A stretch of DNA of 64,000 nt, taken from contig NZ_SADR02000013.1 of NCBI RefSeq assembly GCF_004010325.2, positions 62,001 through 126,000 on the forward strand, written 5' to 3'. This stretch comes from Mesorhizobium sp. M00.F.Ca.ET.216.01.1.1. GTDB taxonomy: Bacteria; Pseudomonadota; Alphaproteobacteria; Rhizobiales; Rhizobiaceae. Shown here one piece after another: positions 17,089 through 24,629 of this stretch (positions within the stretch are counted from its first letter, which is position 1; the number at the start of each line of letters is the position of its first letter). The position numbers and the translations under genes are program-made. Below the pieces are notes generated by a model, which did no database searches, was not told where the DNA came from, and was given only the letters and a program-made list of their open reading frames with translations.

Positions 17089-18606
17089 ATGCGTAACAAG
17101 CTGCAAGAAATCATCCTTGTTCTGTTGCTGCTGCTCGGCGGGTTTACGGCCGGCCACGCAGAGGAGGCCAGGCGGCCGCCGCCCTCAGGCGGGATTCTGT
17201 CGCTGCTTCCGCCTCCGCAGACCTCTGATCATTCGATCACCATCGCCGGACGCACATTCGACTATCAGGCAAAGGCAGGCACGCTGTCGCTGCTGTCCGG
17301 CAAGGGCGACGTCACTGCTGAAGTTTTTTATGTCGCCTACGCATTACGCTCCGAAGCAAGCCAGTCGCCCGATCCCGGGCGTCCCATCACCTTCGTGTTC
17401 AACGGTGGGCCCGGAGCGGCTTCGGCTTATCTCAATCTTGGCGCACTCGGTCCGCGTGTCATCGCGACGGCGGCCGACGGAGGTTTTCTGCCGTCGCCGC
17501 AGAGGCTTTTGGACAATCCGAGCACATGGCTCGACATGACCGATTTGGTCTTTGTCGATCCCGTCGGAACAGGTTACAGCCGCGAAGCACCCGGCCACGA
17601 AGCGCACGAATTTTGGGGCGTCAACCAGGATGCTGCCTCGATAGGCGCCTTTATCCGGCTTTATCTGGCCCAGACGGGCCGCACAGGGTCGCCAGTATTT
17701 CTTGCCGGCGAAAGCTATGGTGGGTTTCGGGCGGCATTGCTTGCCAGAACGCTTCAGGAAGATGTCGGCATCAGTCCGAGCGGCATCGTGCTCATCTCGC
17801 CGGCGCTGGAATTCACGCTGGTGCGCCCCGACGAATTCCAGCCGCTGCATTGGGCGCTCGAGCTCCCATCCCTTGCGGCGGTGCGCTTGCGCAGCGAAGG
17901 CGTCTCCGGCTCCGCGTTTCGCGAGCGGCTGGCCGAGGTCGAACGCTACGCACTTGGCGATTATCTCGCAGCCCTTGCCGGCGGGCTCGAGCAGGGTGGG
18001 CGCCTGACCAGCCAGCACGTGGCCGAAATCACAGGTCTGCCCATCGCACTCGTCGAACGAAACTTTGGACGCATTCCTACTGCACTCTTCGCCAAGGAGT
18101 TTGCACGCGCAAGGGGCAATGTTCTCAGCTCCTATGACGGCACGATCGAAACGGCTGATATCAACCCGGAAAGCCCAAGAGTCAGTGGCCCCGACCCAGT
18201 GCTCGACAGAAGCGTGCCCGTGCTCACCTCCGCCTTCGTCGGCTATGTGCGCGACGAGTTGCGTTTCCGCACGGATCTGAGCTATCGCCTTCTCAATCCT
18301 GAAGTCAGCGGCAATTGGGATTTCGGCACGAACCCGACGCGTCAGGGCTATGCCGGCGTGATGGATGACCTTCAGCGGGCGCGCGTACTGAACCCCGCCC
18401 TCAGCGTGCTGATCGTCAACGGCTACACCGACCTGGTGACGCCCTATATGATATCGCGTTATTTGGTGGGCCAGATTCCTTCCCTTCCCGGCGCAAAACC
18501 TATTCGCGTCGATCTGCTGGAAGGCGGCCACATGATGTATTTCAGGCCGGATGGCCGGCGCGCGCTGAAAGAGGCCGCATCCGAGCTTTACCAAGCGCCA
18601 GAATGA
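17089..18606 (+). CDS. Secreted serine carboxypeptidase-like peptidase, family S10
   Basis: The 505-residue protein starts at ATG 17089 with a signal peptide (LVLLLLLGGFTAGHA-EE). The family S10 motifs are present: the oxyanion segment VFNGGPGAASAYLNLGALGP, the nucleophile S209 in LAGESYGGFRA, the catalytic aspartate in NGYTDLVTP and the histidine in LEGGHMMYFRPDG. It is therefore a probable periplasmic or secreted carboxypeptidase of the bacterial S10 branch. The open frame extends upstream to 16987, but those residues have no signal character. It stands alone between divergent and unrelated genes. Confidence 0.9.
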   Translation: MRNKLQEIILVLLLLLGGFTAGHAEEARRPPPSGGILSLLPPPQTSDHSITIAGRTFDYQAKAGTLSLLSGKGDVTAEVFYVAYALRSEASQSPDPGRPITFVFNGGPGAASAYLNLGALGPRVIATAADGGFLPSPQRLLDNPSTWLDMTDLVFVDPVGTGYSREAPGHEAHEFWGVNQDAASIGAFIRLYLAQTGRTGSPVFLAGESYGGFRAALLARTLQEDVGISPSGIVLISPALEFTLVRPDEFQPLHWALELPSLAAVRLRSEGVSGSAFRERLAEVERYALGDYLAALAGGLEQGGRLTSQHVAEITGLPIALVERNFGRIPTALFAKEFARARGNVLSSYDGTIETADINPESPRVSGPDPVLDRSVPVLTSAFVGYVRDELRFRTDLSYRLLNPEVSGNWDFGTNPTRQGYAGVMDDLQRARVLNPALSVLIVNGYTDLVTPYMISRYLVGQIPSLPGAKPIRVDLLEGGHMMYFRPDGRRALKEAASELYQAPE

Positions 18607-18719
18607 AACAGTTGAGGCTCTGACTCCGCGCTTGGCTCGCCGACCTTTGATCAGCCGCGCCTGACTCCTTTTGCGAGCCTCGATCGTCTTAGCTACATCT
18701 GGACACTGGAGTAGAGCCG

Positions 18720-19478
18720 ATGAGCCTCAAGGATAAGAATGTCGTCGTCACTGGCGGAAGCCGTGGCCTTGGGCTGGGACTGGTCGAGGCCCTGGTCGCA
18801 CACGACGCACACGTGACGGTGGTTGCCCGCAGCGCCGATGCGCTCGGCGCCGTCCGCACCCGACTGGGCGTCGCCACGATCCCCGCCGACGTGACGGACG
18901 AGGCTGCAGCCCATTGCATCCTTGCCGAGGTCCGCCCGGACATCCTGGTACTGAACGCCGGCACGCCGCCGCGCATGGCGCGCTTCGATCAGACGAGCTG
19001 GGCAGACTTCACCGCGCCCTGGGAGACTGACGTTAAGGCCGGGCTTTATTGGCTGCAGGCGGCGCTCAACCTGCCGCTCAGGCCCGGCAGCCGCGTCCTG
19101 GTGGGATCGAGCGGCGCGGCTGTGAACGGATCGCAGATGTCGGGCGGTTATGGCGGCGCCAAACGCATGCTCTGGTTCATGGCCAAATACGCCAACGGCA
19201 TCTCGAAACAGAAGGAGCTCGGCATCCGTTTCCAGGCGATCGTGCCGCGGCAGATGGTTCTCGGCACCGGGATCGGCGACGCGGCCGCTAACGCCTACGC
19301 GCACGACGCGGGTATCAAACCGGAAGACTTCGTGGCCCGGTTCGGCGCGCCGATGCCGCCCCGGGAGTTCGGCGAGAGGGTTGTTTCCGTGTTGGTTGAC
19401 CCGCAATATGCCGAGGGCTTCGCCTTCGGTCTCAATGGCGATGCTGGCGTCACCATCATCGAGGGGATGGCGGCTTGA
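18720..19478 (+). CDS. SDR family NAD(P)-dependent oxidoreductase
   Basis: The 252-residue Rossmann protein has the cofactor motif TGGSRGLGLG near residue 11, LNAGTPP (NNAG equivalent), a catalytic serine in VLVGSSGAAVNG, and YGGAK supplying tyrosine and lysine. The substrate is unknown. Its stop codon overlaps the TTG start of the ECF sigma gene by four bases, so the two are translationally coupled and likely co-regulated. ECF sigma factors with NTF2-like tails are often paired with an oxidoreductase of this kind, which is probably a main target. Confidence 0.9.
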   Translation: MSLKDKNVVVTGGSRGLGLGLVEALVAHDAHVTVVARSADALGAVRTRLGVATIPADVTDEAAAHCILAEVRPDILVLNAGTPPRMARFDQTSWADFTAPWETDVKAGLYWLQAALNLPLRPGSRVLVGSSGAAVNGSQMSGGYGGAKRMLWFMAKYANGISKQKELGIRFQAIVPRQMVLGTGIGDAAANAYAHDAGIKPEDFVARFGAPMPPREFGERVVSVLVDPQYAEGFAFGLNGDAGVTIIEGMAA

Positions 19479-20425
19479 GTTCAGGACAGCACTCGCCGAA
19501 CAGCGACAGCCGGGCGCAGCTCCTCGCCCTGGCCGGCGAGCTACGGCCCGAGCTGCACCGCTATTGCGCGCGTCTCATGGGATCGGTCATCGACGGCGAG
19601 GACGTCGTGCAGGACACGCTCGTCCGAGCGCTCGCGGCGCTGCAGGACGTAGAGTTGCAGAACTTGGAGGAGACACCGCCGCTTCGACCCTGGCTGTTCA
19701 GGATCGCCCACAACCGCGCTCTCGACCTGCTGCGCAGCCGGGCCGTGCGTATGGCCGAACCGATCGACGCCGCCTCGGACGTCGTCGACCTGGCCAACCC
19801 TGATCCCGTGGAGACGCTGATGCGCCAGGAAGCGGTCAAGACCGCGGTGTCGCGCTTTGCCGAACTCCCTATCCTTCAACGGAGCGTCGTCATCCTGAAG
19901 GATGTGCTCGGCGAGTCGCTGATGGAGATCGCCGCTCTCCTCGACCTCACGGTCGACGCCGTGAAGGCCCATTTGGCGCGAGGTCGCGCGCGTCTTCGGG
20001 AGATCAACGCGCAAGCCGGCCCGCTTGCGAAAGCATTGCCGGCGTCCGCTGCCGTGGCGCGCTATGTCGCGCTGTTCAACCAGCGGGACTGGGACGGCCT
20101 GCGGGCGCTGCTGGCCGACGACGTCAAACTCAATCAGTCCTCGCTCCCGCTTCGCGTCGGCCGCGCGGACGTCGGCTTGTTCTTCACCATCTACGCCAAG
20201 ATCGATGGCGTGTGGCTCGCCCCGGCCTGGCTCGAGGGCCGGGAGGTGATCGCGGTCTTCGAGGACCGTGCCGATCCGAAGCCGAGCTACATGATGTGGC
20301 TCGAGTGGCGCGACGGCCGGATCAGCTTCATCCACGACTACCGCCATGTTCGCTATGCCGCCGCTGACGCAGAGCTGACGCTGGCGCCGGAGGCCAAATT
20401 CGCGACCGACCGCGCCGCGCACTGA
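19475..20425 (+). CDS. ECF RNA polymerase sigma factor with C-terminal NTF2/SnoaL-like domain
   Basis: The 316-residue protein has sigma region 2 (residues about 25-85; DGEDVVQDTLVRALAAL and PWLFRIAHNRALDLLRS) and region 4 (residues about 130-180; IAALLDLTVDAVKAHLARGR). After it comes an NTF2-like domain (residues about 190-300; YVALFNQRDWDGLRALLADD). Such tails replace a separate anti-sigma factor in ECF41/ECF56-type groups and control activity in cis. No anti-sigma gene is adjacent. The start is TTG 19475 inside the SDR stop region. Confidence 0.88.
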   Translation: MSSGQHSPNSDSRAQLLALAGELRPELHRYCARLMGSVIDGEDVVQDTLVRALAALQDVELQNLEETPPLRPWLFRIAHNRALDLLRSRAVRMAEPIDAASDVVDLANPDPVETLMRQEAVKTAVSRFAELPILQRSVVILKDVLGESLMEIAALLDLTVDAVKAHLARGRARLREINAQAGPLAKALPASAAVARYVALFNQRDWDGLRALLADDVKLNQSSLPLRVGRADVGLFFTIYAKIDGVWLAPAWLEGREVIAVFEDRADPKPSYMMWLEWRDGRISFIHDYRHVRYAAADAELTLAPEAKFATDRAAH

Positions 20426-20473
20426 CAGCGCGCATAGCCAGATCGTCAAAGATATCCACGGAAGGGTATTCCA

Positions 20474-21412
20474 ATGCATCCAAGATTGCTCAAGACATTC
20501 CTCGCGGTCGCGCGAAGCAGAAATATCACCCGTGCGGCAGAGGAGGTTCACCTCGCGCAGTCGAGCGTCAGCGATCAGATTCAGTCCCTTGAAGCCGAGC
20601 TTGGGGCTGAGCTCTTTACGCGGTCGAAGCTCGGCCTTGAGGTGACGCGAGCCGGCGAAACATTGAAGCCCTATGCCGAGGAAATTCTGATGCTGGTGGA
20701 CGAGGCACGCGCTGCTGTGGAAGCAACCACGCAGCGGACGGCCGGAATGGTGACGATCGGCGCGCTGGAGACGGTTGCTTCGATGAAGCTTCCGCGATGG
20801 CTGTCGGCTTTCCAGAACGATCATCCTAACATCAATCTTCGGCTGAAGATCGCGGGCAGCGGCGACCTGCTGCGCAAGCTGGAAGACGGCGAGATCGATG
20901 TCGCCTTCTGCTTCGACAAGGGCGGCCTCGACGAACGTCTCGCCAAGCGCACGATATCGGCGGAGCCATTGATCCTTGTTGCGGCTCCCGGGGAAGAATT
21001 CACGTCGGGGGGAGGCGATTTGACCGCACTTGCCGCCATGAGCTTCGTCGCGACGGAATCCGGATGCGTCTATCGGCACCTGCTCGACAAGGCGTTTGCC
21101 GAGGCTGGCATTGCAGCCCCGAGGCTCGCCGCCGAAGTCGGCAGCATCGGGACGATCGCGCGCCTGGTGACGGCTGGCGTGGGCATCGGGCTTGTTCCGC
21201 GCCTTGCGGTCGCCGAGGCGCTCGATCGCGGTGAGATTGTCGAAATGCCTTGGCCGGGGCAGGTTGCAACGGCTTCGCTCGTCATGATCTGGCGCCGCAG
21301 ACGTGTTCAGGCGCCAGCGCTGAAATTGCTGCTGGCGGCCGCGAGCGAGAATTTCGCGCCGGTCAAATCAGCCGGTGACCACCCTCGACATGCAGTATCG
21401 TCCCTGTCGTAA
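20474..21412 (+). CDS. LysR family transcriptional regulator
   Basis: The 312-residue protein has the N-terminal LysR winged helix (LKTFLAVARSRNITRAAEEV then LAQSSVSDQIQSLEAELG) and a periplasmic-binding-like effector domain from about residue 90. Its ligand is not predictable. Its last 50 bases overlap the 3' end of the opposing SDR gene at 21363-21412, an unusual convergent overlap. The C-terminal 20 residues after NFAPV look non-conserved and may be read-through extension into the neighbour. Confidence 0.9.
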   Translation: MHPRLLKTFLAVARSRNITRAAEEVHLAQSSVSDQIQSLEAELGAELFTRSKLGLEVTRAGETLKPYAEEILMLVDEARAAVEATTQRTAGMVTIGALETVASMKLPRWLSAFQNDHPNINLRLKIAGSGDLLRKLEDGEIDVAFCFDKGGLDERLAKRTISAEPLILVAAPGEEFTSGGGDLTALAAMSFVATESGCVYRHLLDKAFAEAGIAAPRLAAEVGSIGTIARLVTAGVGIGLVPRLAVAEALDRGEIVEMPWPGQVATASLVMIWRRRRVQAPALKLLLAAASENFAPVKSAGDHPRHAVSSLS

Positions 21413-22097
21413 AGGCGTTGCCCATCAGAAAGCTGATGGCATCAGCGATATCGTCGGGCTGTCCGACGCGTCCAACCGGCAAGCGCTTCGCCATTGCGCC
21501 CAGCGTCTCGTCTTTTTTGTCGCCGGCAACGAAGGTCCAGATCGGCGTGTCGACCCAGCCCGGCGAGACCGCGTTGATCCGCAGCGGCGCCAGTTCGACC
21601 GCAAGCGCCCGGACAAGTCCTTCGAGCGCAGCGTTGACGGCGGCGACAACCGAGCCGCGCTCCGATGGCCGGTAGGCGGCGATGCCGGACGTGAAGGTGA
21701 TCGAGCCTTTGGCGGAAAGCATGGGTGCGCCATATTTGGCCAGCAGCAGCGGCCCGTAGATTTTGCTCTCCACGACCCTTTGCGCTGCCTTCAGCTCAAG
21801 CGAAGGCAGTAGCTGATAGGCGCCTTCAATCTCCGCTGCGGTGCTGACGATATGGTCGAGCCGGCCGACCTGCCTGAACAGATCGGCGACGTGGTCCTCC
21901 TGCGTGATATCGGCCGTGATCGTGTGTAGCGTCGCATGGTTCTGCAATGCCTCGCGGGCGCGCTTGAGCTTGTCCTCGTTGCGTCCGACGATGCTGACGT
22001 TTGCACCGGCGTCCAGGCAACGCTTTGCCAGCGCCAGGCCCATTCCGGAACCACCGCCGGCGATAAGGACTTTCGTATTCACGATTTCTTTTGCCAT
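21363..22097 (-). CDS. SDR family protein lacking the canonical Tyr-xxx-Lys
   Basis: The protein of about 244 residues has the SDR cofactor motif VLIAGGGSGMGLALAKRCLD and the C-terminal INAVSPGWVDTP, so the fold is clear. At the position of the catalytic YxxxK it reads SVVAAVNAALEGLVRALAV, with V and N in place of tyrosine and lysine. The serine of ITFTSGIAA remains. A subgroup of SDRs with this change is known; some are inactive or use other chemistry. ATG 22097 has a GGAA at good spacing; ATG 22106 or 22184 are longer alternatives. It is convergent with, and overlaps, the LysR gene. Confidence 0.85.
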   Translation of the reverse strand: MAKEIVNTKVLIAGGGSGMGLALAKRCLDAGANVSIVGRNEDKLKRAREALQNHATLHTITADITQEDHVADLFRQVGRLDHIVSTAAEIEGAYQLLPSLELKAAQRVVESKIYGPLLLAKYGAPMLSAKGSITFTSGIAAYRPSERGSVVAAVNAALEGLVRALAVELAPLRINAVSPGWVDTPIWTFVAGDKKDETLGAMAKRLPVGRVGQPDDIADAISFLMGNAFTTGTILHVEGGHRLI

Positions 22098-22181
22098 GTC
22101 TTCCATTCCGAACGGTGAAACGCTTCGGCCAAGAATTCGCAGCTTGGGGTGAAAAGAGGAAACGGGAGAAATCGATAATGC

Positions 22182-22198
22182 CATCGGAGGCTCCGATG
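22182..22198. promoter_or_regulatory. Perfect palindrome CATCGGAG-G-CTCCGATG upstream of the non-canonical SDR gene
   Basis: An 8-1-8 inverted repeat lies about 85 bases upstream of the SDR start on the minus strand, in a 243-base gap without any other recognisable gene. It is a candidate operator; the LysR protein encoded convergently is a possible but unproven binder. Confidence 0.4.
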
Positions 22199-22340
22199 AT
22201 TACCGTCATCGAGTGGGGAGCTGATGAAGTCGTCTGGCGCATGGCCTCCGAAGAACCGGAATCGGCATTGCTGCTGCGCCGAACTTCGGCTCGGAACGGA
22301 TCATGCGCCGGTTCAAAGTGTCGGAGCATTCAGGCGTCAG

Positions 22341-23003
22341 CTAGAACCGATAACGCACTCCGACAGTATTTGCGTTGGAACCCTCTCCCATGTTTCCAAA
22401 CGTACCACCGGCGCCGGATCTGTGGTGGAGCTGATAGACAAGCTCAAAATTGGGGGCCTGCCTCAGCCTGAAAGAAAGCTCCGCGCCGATAAAACCAAGG
22501 AACGATGCATCGCCGTCGTAATAGATTTCGCGGGCGCGCTCGATCTCGGTGACGCCCGTAACGGCACTCAATCCGGCCGTCAGCGCCGGCGCAATCGCCA
22601 GATCCCCGATGACAAGGCCCTGGTGGCGAAGCCGCATCCCGGCCCAAAGTTCTCCGGATGTATCGTCGTCCTCGCCAAACCTTATGGCAGCCCCAGTCAC
22701 ACAGCCAAGAACAAAACCGGCGCCAACATCGGCGAAGTCACGGCCGTAAGCAGCTCCGATCATGTAATTGTTGGTATAGTCGGCCCCGAAGACGTTGATG
22801 GTATCCCCGAAGGACCCGGTCGCAAAGACACCACCGAAAACATAGATGTCGTTCTTCGTCGGCTGACCGGCAGCGAAAGGATCTTCGGTGGCAAAATAGA
22901 TGAAGGGAGAATTGTTATCGGCGAGGGCGGAAGTAACTGAACCAGTCAGGATCAGCGCAGCCAAAACCGCTTGCACGCCGCCCATAGACAAGCTCCGAAT
23001 CAA
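22341..23003 (-). CDS. Small outer-membrane beta-barrel protein, possible PagL-like lipid A deacylase
   Basis: The 220-residue protein has a signal peptide (LAALILTGSVTSALA-DN) and alternating hydrophobic strands, ending in VGVRYRF with the terminal phenylalanine of outer-membrane barrels. The segment FELVYQLHHRSGAGG near the C terminus resembles the H-x-S catalytic region of acyloxyacyl hydrolases (PagL), which remove the 3-O acyl chain of lipid A. The spacing to a glutamate (GNMGEGS) also fits. The match is by eye and partial, so a porin-like or OmpW-like function is not excluded. Nearby genes give no help. Confidence 0.6.
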   Translation of the reverse strand: MIRSLSMGGVQAVLAALILTGSVTSALADNNSPFIYFATEDPFAAGQPTKNDIYVFGGVFATGSFGDTINVFGADYTNNYMIGAAYGRDFADVGAGFVLGCVTGAAIRFGEDDDTSGELWAGMRLRHQGLVIGDLAIAPALTAGLSAVTGVTEIERAREIYYDGDASFLGFIGAELSFRLRQAPNFELVYQLHHRSGAGGTFGNMGEGSNANTVGVRYRF

Positions 23004-23505
23004 TCCTCAGTCGATCATCATTCTTCCGGTATTTTCACGGGAAGAAACAAGGTCTCTGCTCCAGGAATTGGAAAGGGCCCTGTCTTCTTGTTCGATCAAG
23101 ATTTTTTGCGAATCTTGGTCAAGTGAAAAACCCGGCGTCTGCCCGATTGACTGCGGCAACGTGATGGTCGTGCCGGGCGACATCGTCGTTGCCGACGATG
23201 ACGGGGGTCGTGACCGTGCCGGTTGCGTAGCAAGGCGGTGACCTGCGGAAATCCAACCTTTGAAGAAGGACGTGAAAGAAGAATATCAGGCATGGCGCAA
23301 ACGTCAGGTCTAGCGCAGTGGGAAGAACCTGGCTCGACGCTTCTCCCGCGGTCGAGCGCCGTCAATTGCCCGACGCCATTAAGAATAAAGCGGCCGCTCC
23401 ACGAACGGTCTGCGGATATGCTCGCAAAGTGGAACCAAGTGTTCTATGCTGATAGCCGGCAGCGCGTGGCCGTGATGTCGCTGTTGTCTTGGGCAGGGGG
23501 GTTCC
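23004..23505. other. Intergenic region between the beta-barrel gene and the YceI-OmpA gene
   Basis: About 500 bases contain no intact gene. The part from 23125 to 23313 holds a decayed 3' fragment of an RraA-family gene. I see nothing recognisable in 23004-23124, apart from the presumed promoter of the divergent barrel gene, or in 23314-23505. Confidence 0.6.
23125..23313 (+). pseudogene. 3' fragment of an RraA-family (4-carboxy-4-hydroxy-2-oxoadipate aldolase-like) gene
   Basis: Reading from 23125 gives EKPGVCPIDCGNVMVVPGDI followed by VVADDDGG, the conserved end region of RraA-like proteins (normally CGGVVVxPGDxVVADDDGVVVVP). The frame breaks at the GGGGG run near 23200; removing one G continues as DGVVTVPVA. 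A third stretch near 23265-23313 reads KKDVKEEYQAWRKRQV followed by TAG, a typical family C terminus. The upstream two thirds of the gene are absent. This is a remnant after deletion or rearrangement, not a functional gene. Confidence 0.65.
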
Positions 23506-24618
23506 ATGTTCGAAGTCGTCGAGTTCTGGTGGAAAACAGGACTGAGAGGCTGGTGTTTCGCCGCCAGGATCCCGGGCTTGATCGTCGCGCTGTCCGGGTT
23601 GCTTTTGCTCGGACCAGGCATCGCAAATGCACAGCCGAATTGGACGCTCGATCCGTCCGCTTCGGTACTCACCTACCAGTCCGTCAAGAAGAACACGATC
23701 GTCGAGACCAACAAGATCAGGAACATCGCCGGCACCCTCTCATCCGCGGGTGATGCCAAGGTCACCTTCGACCTCAATTCGGTCGATACGGGTGTCGACC
23801 TCCGCAATGTCCGCATGCGGTTTCTGTTCTTCGAGACATTCAAATATCCGTCGGCCGAGCTGACCGCAAAAGTGGACCCTGCCGCATTCGCCGACATCGC
23901 GGCGAAGCGAAGGGTGAAGGCGGTGTTGCCGTTCCGTCTCAACCTGCACGGGGTCGAAAAGGACCTCGAGGCCAGCGTCGTTGTGACCATGATCAGCGAC
24001 AACATGGTCTCGGTCGCCTCGGAGGCTCCGGTCGCCGTGCATGTCGAGGACTTCGGCCTGCTGCCGAACGTCGACAAGCTCCAGCAGGCGGCCAATGTGA
24101 CCAATATTGTTCCGACAGCATCGGTGTCCTTCGATTTCGTCTTCACCGCCGACGGCAGCAAGCCGGCTGGCGTCCAGACCGTTGCGGCAGGCGCCGCCGA
24201 TCTCGGACCCGTCGCCACCGATGCCGCGAAGGCGAACTTCAGCGACGAGGAGTGCCTGAACCGGTTCGCCGTGCTTTCCCGCACCGGAGCCATCTACTTT
24301 CGAACTGCGAGCGCGCGGCTCGACGCACAAAGCCGTCCGCTGCTGGCAGAAGTCGTCGGTGTTGTCGGCAAGTGCCCAAGCCTGAAGGTCGAGGTTTCCG
24401 GCCACACCGATTCCGACGGCTCGCCAGACGCGAACAAGCTCCTGTCGGAGCGGCGGGCCGAGGCGGTTGCCGACGCTATTGTTGCCGCGGGCATTCCCCG
24501 CACCCAGGTCACCGCTGCCGGCTACGGCGAGGAGCGCCCGGTTGCGGCCAATGACACGCCCAAGAACAAGGCGCTCAACCGGCGGATCGAGTTTTCCGCC
24601 TCCAAGCCTGTCAACTGA
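23506..24618 (+). CDS. YceI-like domain fused to C-terminal OmpA domain, exported protein
   Basis: The 370-residue protein has a signal peptide (cut near GIANA-QP), a YceI-like lipocalin fold at residues about 45-195 (WTLDPSASVLTYQSVKKNTI; FRLNLHGVEKDLEASVVV) and an OmpA peptidoglycan-binding domain at about 250-365 (VSGHTDSDGSPDANKLLSER; AAGYGEERPVAANDTPKN; NRRIEF). YceI folds bind long hydrophobic molecules such as polyprenyl chains, and the OmpA part anchors the protein to the cell wall. The combination is uncommon. It is followed 11 bases later by a caspase-like gene, so the two are probably co-transcribed. Confidence 0.85.
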   Translation: MFEVVEFWWKTGLRGWCFAARIPGLIVALSGLLLLGPGIANAQPNWTLDPSASVLTYQSVKKNTIVETNKIRNIAGTLSSAGDAKVTFDLNSVDTGVDLRNVRMRFLFFETFKYPSAELTAKVDPAAFADIAAKRRVKAVLPFRLNLHGVEKDLEASVVVTMISDNMVSVASEAPVAVHVEDFGLLPNVDKLQQAANVTNIVPTASVSFDFVFTADGSKPAGVQTVAAGAADLGPVATDAAKANFSDEECLNRFAVLSRTGAIYFRTASARLDAQSRPLLAEVVGVVGKCPSLKVEVSGHTDSDGSPDANKLLSERRAEAVADAIVAAGIPRTQVTAAGYGEERPVAANDTPKNKALNRRIEFSASKPVN

Positions 24619-24629
24619 GGAAGGACCTG

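Noticed and set aside
22900..23241. 113-codon open frame on plus across the intergenic region
   Set aside because: Only its last third carries RraA similarity; the beginning is antisense to the barrel gene, so it is a remnant rather than a gene.
23223..23753. 176-codon open frame overlapping the start of the YceI-OmpA gene
   Set aside because: No ribosome site, no domain, and it runs into the out-of-frame part of the YceI-OmpA gene.
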